Assembly (NCBI GenBank): GCA_028865585.1
Contig: JAGWJU010000007.1
Coordinates: forward strand, 1 to 19,004
Source of the DNA: Elusimicrobiota bacterium
Lineage (GTDB): Bacteria; Elusimicrobiota; Elusimicrobia; UBA1565; UBA9628
DNA: 19,004 nt
Reading direction: 5' to 3'
Below, piece after piece: positions 6,255 through 13,429 of this stretch. The notes under the pieces are model-generated. The model made no database searches, had not been told where the DNA came from, and was given only the letters and a program-made list of their open reading frames with translations. The translations under genes and the position numbers were made by a program. The number at the start of each line of letters is the position of its first letter. The first letter of the stretch is position 1.

Positions 6255-6940
6255 GCGCTCAGAAAACGGACGCGGCGGCGCCGGTCAAGCAGCAGCCCAA
6301 ACCCAAGCCCGCCAAGAAAGGCGGCGAGGGCCAGGCCGCGGCCCCGGCGATGGCGGTCTCGGACGGCCGCGAGGTCAAGCACGCGGCGCCGCGCTTGAAG
6401 ACGTACTACCAGGAGAAGGTCGTGCCCTCCCTGATGGAGAGCCGGGGCCTCAAGAACCCGTTCCAGGTGCCGCGCCTGGTCAAGATCGTCATCAACAGCG
6501 GCGTCTCGGCGGCGCGCGAGAACGTCCAGATTTTGGAGGCCGTGCGCTACGATCTGGCCATGCTGGCCGGGCAGTGGCCGCAGGTGCGCCGCGCGTCCAA
6601 GTCCATTTCCAATTTCAAGCTGCGCATGGGCATGCCCATTGGCTTGCGCGTGACCCTGCGCGGGGACCGGATGTACGAATTCCTGGACCGGCTTATTTCT
6701 GTCGCTTCTCCTCGCCTGCGCGACTTCCGGGGTTTGGACGCGCGAGGCTTCGACGGCCGGGGCAACTACAACCTGGGCCTGCGCGATCAGATGATTTTCC
6801 CCGAGGTCAACGTGGAGAAGGCCGTGCGCCAGCAGGGGATGAACATCACCATCGTCACGACGGCGGGCGGGGACGATTTGGGAATGGAGCTGCTCCGCTT
6901 GATGGGCATGCCCTTTAAAGCCGCCGCGGGGGGGAATTAA
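6251..6940 (+). CDS. rplE: 50S ribosomal protein L5 with N-terminal extension
   Basis: A 229-residue L5, about 45-50 residues longer than the usual 179. L5 binds 5S rRNA and P-site tRNA and joins the central protuberance. The core starts near residue 48 (RLKTYYQEKVVPSL) and contains RRASKSISNFKLRMGMPIGLRVTLRG, RDFRGLDARGFDGRGNYNLGLRDQMIFPE and ITIVTTA. The extra N-terminus is low-complexity Ala/Lys/Pro/Gln. ATG 6251 is chosen for its ATGA overlap with rplX. An in-frame ATG at 6350 (residue 34) would give a shorter protein but has no ribosome site, so a shorter product cannot be fully excluded. Confidence 0.95.
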   Translation: MSAQKTDAAAPVKQQPKPKPAKKGGEGQAAAPAMAVSDGREVKHAAPRLKTYYQEKVVPSLMESRGLKNPFQVPRLVKIVINSGVSAARENVQILEAVRYDLAMLAGQWPQVRRASKSISNFKLRMGMPIGLRVTLRGDRMYEFLDRLISVASPRLRDFRGLDARGFDGRGNYNLGLRDQMIFPEVNVEKAVRQQGMNITIVTTAGGDDLGMELLRLMGMPFKAAAGGN

Positions 6941-6946
6941 GGCGAT

Positions 6947-7132
6947 ATGGCGACGACCGCATGGCTGGCCAAGCTTAAGAAGCCGCAGAAATTTTCGACG
7001 CGCTACCACAACCGCTGCCAGATTTGCGGACGGCCGCGGGCGTACTACCGCGATTTCGGGCTGTGCCGCATTTGCTTCAGGAAGATGGCCCATGACGGCC
7101 TGATTCCGGGCGTAAGAAAATCCTCCTGGTGA
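6947..7132 (+). CDS. rpsN: 30S ribosomal protein S14, type Z (zinc-binding)
   Basis: A 61-residue S14 of the short zinc-binding class (rpsZ type), in the 30S head beside S3 and S10. Four cysteines in two CxxC pairs, C24/C27 (CQIC) and C40/C43 (CRIC), form the zinc site. The flanking RYHNRC, GRPRAYYRDFGLCRICFRKMA and C-terminal GVRKSSW are standard. The long zinc-free S14 of E. coli type is absent here. AAGG at 6939-6942 overlaps the rplE stop as the ribosome site. The gene sits in its normal place between rplE and rpsH. Confidence 0.97.
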   Translation: MATTAWLAKLKKPQKFSTRYHNRCQICGRPRAYYRDFGLCRICFRKMAHDGLIPGVRKSSW

Positions 7133-7136
7133 GATC

Positions 7137-7532
7137 ATGGATACAATTGCAGACTTGCTGACAAGCATCCGTAACGCCGGAGCCCGGTTCAAGGATCGGG
7201 TGGACGTGCCGTCCTCCAAGGTCAAGATGGAGATCGTGCGCATCCTCAAAGACGAGGGCTTCATTGCCAATTTCAAGCCCCTCTACGCCGCCGAATCCAA
7301 GCGCGGAACCATCCGTATCTTTCTGAAGTATTCGCCGACGAAGGAGCCGGTCATCCGCGGCCTGCGCCGCATCTCCAAGCCGGGGTGCCGGATCTACCGT
7401 TCTTATTCCGATCGGATCATCGAGCGGGGCGGCGGCGTGATGACGATTTTTTCCACGTCCCGCGGCGTCATGACGCAGAAGGAGGCCCGAGCCAAGAAAG
7501 TGGGCGGCGAAGTCCTCTGCCAGGTGTGGTGA
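7137..7532 (+). CDS. rpsH: 30S ribosomal protein S8
   Basis: A 131-residue S8, normal length. S8 binds helix 21 of 16S rRNA and nucleates the 30S central domain; in E. coli it also represses the spc operon. Conserved parts: DTIADLLTSIRNAGARFKDRVDVPSSKVKMEIVRILKDEGF, IRGLRRISKPGCRIYR and the C-terminal signature ISTS-like FSTSRGVMTQKEARAKKVGGEVLCQVW. It starts four bases after the rpsN stop and ends one base before rplF. I could not identify an S8-binding mRNA mimic by eye. Confidence 0.97.
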   Translation: MDTIADLLTSIRNAGARFKDRVDVPSSKVKMEIVRILKDEGFIANFKPLYAAESKRGTIRIFLKYSPTKEPVIRGLRRISKPGCRIYRSYSDRIIERGGGVMTIFSTSRGVMTQKEARAKKVGGEVLCQVW

Positions 7533-7533
7533 C

Positions 7534-8097
7534 ATGAGCCGAACGGGAAAGAAGCCGATCGTCGTTCCGTCGGGAGTCCGCGTTGAAATCGCGCAAGGCG
7601 CGGTGACGGCCAAGGGTCCCAAAGGCGAGGGCCGCGAACCATTGCCCAGGGCCGTGACCGCGGCGCTTGTCGAGGGGCAAATCCGCATCGCCGCCGACCT
7701 TAAGGCGGGCAAGGATATTTCCGCCCTCTACGGCCTGACGCGCGCGCGCGTCAATAATTTGGTTCAGGGCGTCGCCGTGGGCTACTCCAAGGTGCTCGAG
7801 ATTGCGGGCCTGGGCTTCAGGGCCGAGGCCGCCGGGCAGAAGCTCACCTTCTCGCTGGGCAAGTCCCACCCCGTTTTGTTCGACGTGCCGGCGGGCGTCG
7901 CCGTGGCCGTCGATCCGAAAAAGACCACGCTGACCGTGACCGGCGCCAGCAAGGATTTGGTCGGCGAGATCGCCGCCAAGATCCGCGCCTTGCGTCCCCC
8001 GGAGCCTTATAAAGGAACCGGAATCCATTACAAGGGCGAGCACATCCGCCGCAAGGCCGGAAAGACGGCGGCCAGCGCGGGCGCCGCGAAGAAATAG
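7534..8097 (+). CDS. rplF: 50S ribosomal protein L6
   Basis: A 187-residue L6, slightly longer than the usual 177-180. L6 lies by the sarcin-ricin loop near the elongation-factor site. It starts with SRTGKKPIVVPSGV and continues through ALYGLTRARVNNLVQGVAVGYSKVLEIAGLGFRA (first alpha/beta repeat) and the second repeat. The family C-terminal signature EPYKGTGIHYKGEHIRRKAGK follows, then a short Ala-rich tail. The ATG lies one base after the rpsH stop. The stop overlaps the AGGAGAG that precedes rplR. Confidence 0.97.
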   Translation: MSRTGKKPIVVPSGVRVEIAQGAVTAKGPKGEGREPLPRAVTAALVEGQIRIAADLKAGKDISALYGLTRARVNNLVQGVAVGYSKVLEIAGLGFRAEAAGQKLTFSLGKSHPVLFDVPAGVAVAVDPKKTTLTVTGASKDLVGEIAAKIRALRPPEPYKGTGIHYKGEHIRRKAGKTAASAGAAKK

Positions 8098-8115
8098 GAG
8101 AGTCCGAATTTCGCC

Positions 8116-8478
8116 ATGAAGAATAAATGGATTCGCTACGAATACCGCCGCTCCCGCACGCGCCGCCGCGTGCGCGGCGCCCAGGGCGAGCGCCCGAGGC
8201 TCTGCGTTCATCGGAGCCTGACGGCGATTTACGCGCAGGTCATCGACGACGCCAAGGGGGCGACCGTGGCCGCGGCGTCCTCGTTCTCTCCTGAGATTGC
8301 GCAGAAAGGCAAGGCCGCGAAAAACGTGGAGTCCGCCAAGAGGGTCGGCGAACTCGTGGCCAAGAAGGCGCTGGCGGCCGGCGTCAAGAAAGTGGTTTTC
8401 GATCGCGGGGCGTACTTGTATCACGGACGAATCAAAGCCCTGGCCGAGGCGGCGCGCACGGGCGGCCTCGAATTCTAG
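8116..8478 (+). CDS. rplR: 50S ribosomal protein L18
   Basis: A 120-residue L18, normal length, which binds 5S rRNA with L5 in the central protuberance. Typical features are the basic N-terminus (RRSRTRRRVRG), ERPRLCVHRSLTAIYAQVIDD, and the C-terminal signature VVFDRGAYLYHGRIKALAEAARTGGLEF. The possible ribosome site AGGAGAG (8096-8102) is about 13 bases from the ATG, a long spacing, but no better start exists because the protein already begins at the normal L18 N-terminus. The stop overlaps the rpsE ribosome site AGGGGA. Confidence 0.97.
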   Translation: MKNKWIRYEYRRSRTRRRVRGAQGERPRLCVHRSLTAIYAQVIDDAKGATVAAASSFSPEIAQKGKAAKNVESAKRVGELVAKKALAAGVKKVVFDRGAYLYHGRIKALAEAARTGGLEF

Positions 8479-8486
8479 GGGATATC

Positions 8487-9047
8487 ATGGAAAAAACAGC
8501 GACAACGACGGTGGAAGAGACCAAGAGCGACGGAGCCGCGGCGGCTGCTCCGGCGGCCGCGCCGCGCCGCCCCGTCGTCCAGGATCCGAAGGCTTTTAAG
8601 GAAACGGTGGTCGCCATCAACCGCGTGGCCAAAGTGGTCAAGGGCGGCAAGAGATTTTCTTTTTCGGCCCTGGTCGTGATCGGCGACGGTGCCGGCGCGG
8701 TCGGCGCGGGGCTCGGCAAGGCCCGCGAAGTCCAGGCCTCCATCCAGAAGGGGCACGCCCAGGCGCTCAAGAGCCTGGTCCGCTTCCCGCTCGTGAAGGG
8801 AAGCATTCCCCATGAGATCATTTCCAAGTACCGCTCCGGCAAGGTGTGGATGCGCCCGGCCTGCGCGGGAACGGGCGTCATCGCGGGCCGCGGCGTGCGC
8901 GCCGTCTTGGAAGCGGGCGGCGTCAAGGACGTCCTCAGCAAGAGCTTGGGCAGCTCCAACGTTTTCAACGTCGTCGGCGCCACGCTGGAGTGCTTGAAGC
9001 GCCTGCGCACGGCCGAGGAGATCGCGAAGTTGAGGGGCAAGTCATGA
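8487..9047 (+). CDS. rpsE: 30S ribosomal protein S5 with N-terminal extension
   Basis: A 186-residue S5. S5 helps keep decoding accuracy and, with S3 and S4, lines the mRNA entry. The first 30 or so residues are low-complexity Thr/Glu then Ala/Pro-rich. The double-stranded RNA-binding-like S5 domain follows (VAKVVKGGKRFSFSALVVIGDGAGAVG, GLGKAREVQASIQKG). The C-terminal domain has SIPHEI, GTGVIAGRGVRAVLEAGGVKDVLSKSLGSSN and ATLECLKRL. AGGGGA (8477-8482), 4 bases before the ATG, supports this start and therefore the extension. It overlaps rplO as ATGA; rpmD, usually next, is absent. Confidence 0.97.
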   Translation: MEKTATTTVEETKSDGAAAAAPAAAPRRPVVQDPKAFKETVVAINRVAKVVKGGKRFSFSALVVIGDGAGAVGAGLGKAREVQASIQKGHAQALKSLVRFPLVKGSIPHEIISKYRSGKVWMRPACAGTGVIAGRGVRAVLEAGGVKDVLSKSLGSSNVFNVVGATLECLKRLRTAEEIAKLRGKS

Positions 9048-9496
9048 TTCATCTCGGCAACTTGAGTCCCAAGGCCGGCGCGCGCCGCCGCCGCCGCCGC
9101 CTCGGCTTCGGAGAAGGCTCAGGCCACGGGCAGACCTCCACCAAAGGCCAGAAAGGGCAAAGAAGCCGCTCGGGCGACGGCAAGATGCCGGGCTTCGAGG
9201 GCGGCCAAACGCCCGTCCTGCGCCGGGTGCCCAAGCGCGGCTTCTCCAACAGGGCGTTCAAAAAAACTTTCCGTCTCGTCCAGTTGTCCGACATCGAGCG
9301 CGTGTTCAAGAATCAGAAGGAAGTCTCCTTAGAGGCCCTGCATATCCACGGCCTGGCCTCCGGCAAGGACCGCGTCAAGATTTTGGGGACCGGAACTCTC
9401 AGCCGCCCCTACCGGGTCTCCGCCCACGCGTTCTCCGCGTCGGCCCGGGAGAAAATCAAGGCGGCCGGCGGAGAAGCCGTTTCCGTCGCCTCATGA
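9044..9496 (+). CDS. rplO: 50S ribosomal protein L15
   Basis: A 150-residue L15, normal length, a late 50S assembly protein. The N-terminus has the usual MIHLGNLSPKAGARRRRRRLGFGEGSGHGQTSTKGQKGQRSRSG, with the conserved Gly/Arg/Lys rRNA-binding stretch, then PGFEGGQTPVLRRVPKRGF. The C-terminal part has the ILGTGTL-SRPYRVSAHAFSASAREKIKAAGGEA signature. The frame is open far back inside rpsE, but ATG 9044, overlapping the rpsE stop as ATGA, gives the canonical L15 start. It overlaps secY in the same way, so rpsE-rplO-secY are likely translationally coupled. Confidence 0.97.
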   Translation: MIHLGNLSPKAGARRRRRRLGFGEGSGHGQTSTKGQKGQRSRSGDGKMPGFEGGQTPVLRRVPKRGFSNRAFKKTFRLVQLSDIERVFKNQKEVSLEALHIHGLASGKDRVKILGTGTLSRPYRVSAHAFSASAREKIKAAGGEAVSVAS

Positions 9497-10824
9497 TCGA
9501 GAAAGTCACCGATCTCTTCGACTCCCAGGATCTTCGCCGCCGGGTGATCTACACCTTGGTGGCCCTGGCCGTCTTCCGGGTCGGCGCGGCGATTCCCATT
9601 CCCGGCATCAACGCGGACGCCTTGAAGGCCATTTTCTCCGAGCGCGGCGGCCTGCTCAATTTCCTCAACATCTTCTCCGGCGGCGCCCTTTCCCAGTTCT
9701 CGATTTTCTCCATGGGCGTCATGCCCTACATCAACGCCTCCATCATCATCAGCCTCCTGCAGGGAGCCCATGTTCTTCCTTATCTGGATCGCCTCGCCAA
9801 AGAAGGGGAGTTGGGCCACCGCAAACTCAACTCCATCACCCGCTATCTGACGCTGGGTTTGGGCGCGTTTCAGGCCTTCGGTCTCACCATCATGATCTCC
9901 AAAATGCCCGCGCCCGGAAACCTGCCCGTGGTTTCTAATCCCACGTGGAGCTTCTACTGTCTGACCGTTCTTACGCTCACCGCGGGCACCATGTTCGTCA
10001 TGTGGCTGGGCGAGCAGATGACCGAACAGGGCATCGGCAACGGCGTGTCCCTCATCATCTTCGCGGGCATCGTGCAGCGCCTGCCCAGCGCCACCATCGA
10101 TTTCATCCGCCTCATTCAGGCCGAGGAAATGGGCATCCTCGAGGCCGCCATCATCGTGGCGCTCTTGCTGGCCGTGACCATCGCGGTCGTCTGGGTCGAG
10201 ACGGCCCAACGCAAGATTCCCGTGCAGTACGCCAAACGCGTGGTCGGGCGCAAGATGTACGGCGGCGCGCAGAGCTACCTGCCCTTGAAGGTGGACCAGT
10301 CCGGCGTCATCGCGGTCATCTTCGCGGTCTCCCTTCTGGCCGTGCCCATCACCGTTTCTCAGTTCGCCCGCAACGCTCCCTGGGCGCAGAAGCTGGCCGA
10401 CTTCATGTCGCGGGGCGACTGGGTTTATCAGGCGATTTACGCCGGGCTCATCATTTTCTTTTGCTATTTCTACAACTCCGTCTCCATCAATCCCGTGGAT
10501 TTGGCCGACAACATGAAGAAGTCGGGAGGATTCATCCCCGGCTACCGGCCCGGCGAGGCGACCGCCTCCTACATCGAGTGGGTCTTGGAGCGCATCACCT
10601 TGGGCGGCGCCCTGTTCGTGGCCTTCATCTGCGTCCTTCCCGACTGGCTGCGCCGCAAGTTCAACATTCCCTTTTTCTTCGGCGGCACCGCGCTCCTCAT
10701 CGTCGTCGGCGTGGCGCTCGACACCATGGGGCAGCTCGAGGCCCAGCTCATCATGCGCAACTACGAGGGCTTCCTTAAGAAGAGCGGCAAGCTCCGCCAG
10801 CGCTGGTTCAACGTGGGAAGCTAG
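9493..10824 (+). CDS. secY: Preprotein translocase subunit SecY
   Basis: A 443-residue SecY, normal length, the channel of the SecYEG translocon in the inner membrane, with about ten membrane segments predicted by eye. Signatures in order: RRRVIYTLVALAVFRVGAAIPIPGIN (first membrane segment and plug start), LPYLDRLAKEGELGHRKL, GEQMTEQGIGNGVSLIIFAGI, QRKIPVQYAKRVVGRKMYGGAQSYLPLKV, and the cytoplasmic loop GGFIPGYRPGEATASYI that contacts SecA and the ribosome. The C-terminus has LDTMGQLEAQLIMRNYEGFLKK. It overlaps rplO as ATGA and is followed after three bases by adk, the common spc-operon order. Confidence 0.98.
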   Translation: MIEKVTDLFDSQDLRRRVIYTLVALAVFRVGAAIPIPGINADALKAIFSERGGLLNFLNIFSGGALSQFSIFSMGVMPYINASIIISLLQGAHVLPYLDRLAKEGELGHRKLNSITRYLTLGLGAFQAFGLTIMISKMPAPGNLPVVSNPTWSFYCLTVLTLTAGTMFVMWLGEQMTEQGIGNGVSLIIFAGIVQRLPSATIDFIRLIQAEEMGILEAAIIVALLLAVTIAVVWVETAQRKIPVQYAKRVVGRKMYGGAQSYLPLKVDQSGVIAVIFAVSLLAVPITVSQFARNAPWAQKLADFMSRGDWVYQAIYAGLIIFFCYFYNSVSINPVDLADNMKKSGGFIPGYRPGEATASYIEWVLERITLGGALFVAFICVLPDWLRRKFNIPFFFGGTALLIVVGVALDTMGQLEAQLIMRNYEGFLKKSGKLRQRWFNVGS

Positions 10825-10827
10825 CCG

Positions 10828-11478
10828 ATGATCGTCATTCTGCTTGGTTCGCCGGGCTCGGGCAAGGGGACGCAGAGCAAGATTTTGAGCGCGCGCTACG
10901 GCTTCGTGCACCTGGCCACGGGAGACGTTTTTCGCGCCGAGATGCAGGCAAAAACCCCGCTGGGGGTGAAGGCCGCGGACTACGTCAAGGCCGGACGCCT
11001 CGTTCCCGATGCCGTCGTGACCGAGATGGTCGCAGGACGCCTGGACTCCCGCAAGGACTATCTTTTGGACGGCTTTCCCCGCAATCTGGATCAGGCCACG
11101 GCCCTTTCGCGGCTTTTGTCTCCCGCCGGACAAACCGTGAACTTGGCGATTTTCCTGAGCCTGCCGCGCCAAGAAGCCCTGCGCCGCCTGGCCTCGCGGA
11201 TGGTGTGCGTGAAGTGCGGCGAGGTTTACAACGCCGCCGGCCGCCCTCCGAGGACGGCGGGAAAATGCGACGCTTGCGGCGGCGAGGTCGTGGTGCGGGA
11301 AGACGACAAAGACGCCACGGCCGAAAAGCGCATCATGATTTTTGAGGATTTGACCAAACCCCTGGTCGCCTACTATAAGGCCGAGGGCGTCCTGCGCGAA
11401 GTGGACGCCGCCAAGAGCCCGGACGCGGTGGCAGAGGAGCTTTCCTCCATCATCGAGTCCGCGCGGGTGCGCAGCTGA
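10828..11478 (+). CDS. adk: Adenylate kinase, zinc-type LID
   Basis: A 216-residue long-form adenylate kinase, which catalyses ATP + AMP to 2 ADP in the cytoplasm. The P-loop is GSPGSGKGT (residues 7-15, catalytic K13). The AMP-binding region includes TGDVFR near residue 31, and DGFPRN is at 81-86. The LID domain carries four cysteines, C127/C130 and C147/C150 (CVKC and CDAC), the structural zinc site typical of Gram-positive and many other bacteria but lost in E. coli. The following VREDD and AEKRI supply the LID acidic and arginine residues. It sits between secY and map as in many bacteria; GGGAAG at the end of secY is a possible ribosome site. Confidence 0.98.
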   Translation: MIVILLGSPGSGKGTQSKILSARYGFVHLATGDVFRAEMQAKTPLGVKAADYVKAGRLVPDAVVTEMVAGRLDSRKDYLLDGFPRNLDQATALSRLLSPAGQTVNLAIFLSLPRQEALRRLASRMVCVKCGEVYNAAGRPPRTAGKCDACGGEVVVREDDKDATAEKRIMIFEDLTKPLVAYYKAEGVLREVDAAKSPDAVAEELSSIIESARVRS

Positions 11479-11481
11479 TTT

Positions 11482-12249
11482 ATGACGGCGACAAGGACCA
11501 TCGAGATGAAGAGCCCGGAGGAAATCGCGATTATGCGCGAAGCGGGCCGAGTCGTCTCCGAGATCCTGGAGATTTTGTCCAAGGCCGCTCTGCCCGGCAC
11601 GACCACGGCCGAGCTCGATCGCATCGCGCGCGGAGAGCTCGCGGCGCGCAAGGCCCAGCCGGCGTTTCTGGGTTACCGCGATTTTCCCGCGACGCTCTGC
11701 GTTTCGCTCAATTCCGAGGTGGTGCACGGCATCCCGTCGGAGAAGCGGCGGCTGGCGGAAGGCGATCTGGTGAGTCTCGATTTCGGCGCCGTGGTGCGCG
11801 GCTTCTTCGCGGACGCGGCGGTGACCGTCGGCGTCGGGAAAATTTCCGCGCGGGCTGCGGAGCTCCTGCGCGCGACCAAGGAGTCTCTTGATTGCGGCAT
11901 CGACGCGTTTGTGGCCGGAGCGCGCCTGGGCGATATTTCAAACGCCGTGCAGTCGCGCGCGGAATCGGCGGGGTTTTCCGTCGTCACGGATTTTGTGGGC
12001 CACGGCATCGGACGGGCGCTGCACGAGGATCCGGCGGTGCCCAACTACGGCGCGCGCGGCACGGGGCCGCGGCTTTTGCCGGGCCTGGTGCTCGCCATCG
12101 AGCCCATGATCAACGCCGGCGGCCCGGAGGTGAAGGTTTTGCAGGACGGCTGGACCGCGGTGACCAAGGACGGGGCGCTTTCCGCCCACTTTGAGCACAC
12201 CGTGGCCCTCACCGAAAAAGGACCGGAGATACTGACTCGACATGCCTAA
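11482..12249 (+). CDS. map: Methionine aminopeptidase, type I
   Basis: A 255-residue type I methionine aminopeptidase, which removes the initiator Met from nascent proteins. All five metal ligands are present: D100 (SLDFG), D111 (FADAAVT), H174 (GHGIG), E207 (IEPM) and E238 (FEHT). H82 and H181, substrate-pocket histidines of the family, are also kept. No N-terminal SEC-C zinc extension is seen. The start is uncertain: ATG 11482 lies three bases after the adk stop but lacks a clear ribosome site, while ATG 11506 has AAGGA (11493-11497) at ideal spacing and would give 247 residues. The gene overlaps infA by 8 bases. Confidence 0.97.
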   Translation: MTATRTIEMKSPEEIAIMREAGRVVSEILEILSKAALPGTTTAELDRIARGELAARKAQPAFLGYRDFPATLCVSLNSEVVHGIPSEKRRLAEGDLVSLDFGAVVRGFFADAAVTVGVGKISARAAELLRATKESLDCGIDAFVAGARLGDISNAVQSRAESAGFSVVTDFVGHGIGRALHEDPAVPNYGARGTGPRLLPGLVLAIEPMINAGGPEVKVLQDGWTAVTKDGALSAHFEHTVALTEKGPEILTRHA

Positions 12250-12457
12250 AGACGATAAAATAGAAGTGGAAGGCAGCATCGTAGAGGCGCTGCCCAACGC
12301 CATGTTCCGGGTAGAGGTGCCGCCGGGCCGCGTCATCCTGGCGCACATCTCCGGCAAAATGAGGATGCATTACATCAAAATCCTGCCCGGGGACAAGGTT
12401 CGCGTGGAGCTTTCGCCCTACGATTTGAGCCGGGGCCGGATTATCTTCAGGGAGTAG
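12242..12457 (+). CDS. infA: Translation initiation factor IF-1
   Basis: A 71-residue IF-1, the single OB-fold protein that blocks the 30S A site during initiation. The sequence is near-consensus: DKIEVEGSIVEALPNAMFRVEV, VILAHISGKMRMHYIKILPGDKVRVELSPYDLSRGRI. It starts 8 bases inside the end of map, indicating coupled translation, and is followed four bases later by rpmJ. The adk-map-infA-rpmJ order is the common bacterial one outside enterobacteria. Confidence 0.98.
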   Translation: MPKDDKIEVEGSIVEALPNAMFRVEVPPGRVILAHISGKMRMHYIKILPGDKVRVELSPYDLSRGRIIFRE

Positions 12458-12461
12458 AACG

Positions 12462-12575
12462 ATGAAAGTCAGAGCCAGCGTCAAGCCGATTTGCCCGAAG
12501 TGCAAGATCATCAAGCGCGGAGGCGTGCTCCGCGTGCTGTGCAGCAACCCCAAACATAAACAGAGGCAGGGATAG
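12462..12575 (+). CDS. rpmJ: 50S ribosomal protein L36, zinc-binding form
   Basis: A 37-residue gene, the smallest here: ATG 12462 to TAG 12573-12575. It encodes L36, a tiny late-assembly protein of the 50S subunit. The protein runs MKVRASVKPICPKCKIIKRG, then GVLRVLCSNPKHKQRQG, and shows the complete C-C-C-H zinc site (C11, C14, C27, H32), so it is the zinc-containing C+ form. GGAG at the end of infA supplies the ribosome site. It stands between infA and rpsM, the standard place. The full motif and context make the call certain despite the length. Confidence 0.98.
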   Translation: MKVRASVKPICPKCKIIKRGGVLRVLCSNPKHKQRQG

Positions 12576-12584
12576 GAGAGAATT

Positions 12585-12986
12585 ATGGCGCGCGTCGCCG
12601 GAATTGATTTGCCCAAGAACAAGAGAATCGACGTGGCCTTGCGCTACCTTTACGGCCTGGGAAAAGCCACGTCCGACCAGATTTTAGCCAAGCTCGCATC
12701 CGCCGTGGATCCGGCCACGCGGGTGAAGGATCTGACCGAGCAGCAGGTCGGCATGATCAACACGCTGGTGTCCAAGGAATACAAGGTGGAAGGCGAGTTG
12801 CGGCGCGAGCTTCAGGCCAACGTCCAGCGCCTCTACGAGATCAGCAGCTACCGCGGCTTCCGCCACCGCCGCAACCTGCCGGTCCGCGGGCAGCGCACCC
12901 GCACCAACGCGCGCACCCGCCGGGGCCGCCGCAAGACCATCGGCGCCGGGAAGGCGGCCGAGGCCAGGCCGGCCGCGAAGGTTTAG
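12585..12986 (+). CDS. rpsM: 30S ribosomal protein S13
   Basis: A 133-residue S13, slightly longer than the usual 115-125 because of an Ala-rich tail. S13 sits in the 30S head, touches P-site tRNA through its C-terminus, and forms intersubunit bridges. Signatures are ARVAGIDLPKNKRIDVALRYLYGLGKA (helix-two-turn-helix region) and SSYRGFRHRRNLPVRGQRTRTNARTRRGRR. AGGAGAG (12574-12580) overlaps the rpmJ stop and is well placed. It opens the alpha-type group; the nine-base gap leaves no room for an E. coli-like alpha-operon pseudoknot leader. Confidence 0.97.
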   Translation: MARVAGIDLPKNKRIDVALRYLYGLGKATSDQILAKLASAVDPATRVKDLTEQQVGMINTLVSKEYKVEGELRRELQANVQRLYEISSYRGFRHRRNLPVRGQRTRTNARTRRGRRKTIGAGKAAEARPAAKV

Positions 12987-13007
12987 AGAGGATTTAAGGA
13001 GAACATT

Positions 13008-13427
13008 ATGGCTGAACAAATGACGCAGAACGCCGCCGCCGCCAGACCCAAGGCCGCCGGCAAGAAGAAGAACTGGAGGACCCTGTCCTTCGCGAAAGTT
13101 TTCATCCAGTGCTCGTTCAACAACACCATCGTTTCCCTGGCGGACGAGCGGGGCGACACCCTGGCCTGGGCCACGGCCGGCGGCAACGGCTTCCGCGGCA
13201 CCAAAAAGGGCACGCCCTTCGCGGCCAGCGTGACCGCGGGCAAGGTCGCCAAACGGGCGTTGGAGTTGGGCGTCAAGCAGGTCGCGGTCTTCATCAAGGG
13301 CCCCGGCCCCGGCCGCGAGACGGCCGTGCGCGCTTTGGGCAACTCGGGCTTGTTGGTCGTGAGCTTGAAGGACGTCACGCCCCTGCCGCACAACGGCTGC
13401 AGGCCGCCGAAGGCGAGGAGGGTCTAG
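13008..13427 (+). CDS. rpsK: 30S ribosomal protein S11
   Basis: A 139-residue S11, with about 20 extra N-terminal residues (Gln/Asn/Ala/Lys-rich) compared with the usual core. S11 lies on the 30S platform near the mRNA exit. Family sequence: FIQCSFNNTIVSLADERGDTLAWATAGGNGFRG, KGTPFAAS, KGPGPGRETAVRALGNSGL and DVTPLPHNGCRPPKARRV. The HNG turn is the site that forms isoaspartate in E. coli S11. AAGGAG (12996-13001), 6 bases before the ATG, firmly sets the start and therefore the extension. Confidence 0.97.
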   Translation: MAEQMTQNAAAARPKAAGKKKNWRTLSFAKVFIQCSFNNTIVSLADERGDTLAWATAGGNGFRGTKKGTPFAASVTAGKVAKRALELGVKQVAVFIKGPGPGRETAVRALGNSGLLVVSLKDVTPLPHNGCRPPKARRV

Positions 13428-13429
13428 TC

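Noticed and set aside
9409..11727. A very long antisense open frame (772 codons) opposite secY, adk and map
   Set aside because: It lies fully antisense to three strongly conserved genes, its translation is His/Gly/Asp/Arg-rich with no recognisable domain, and long antisense frames are expected in GC-rich genes with biased third codon positions.
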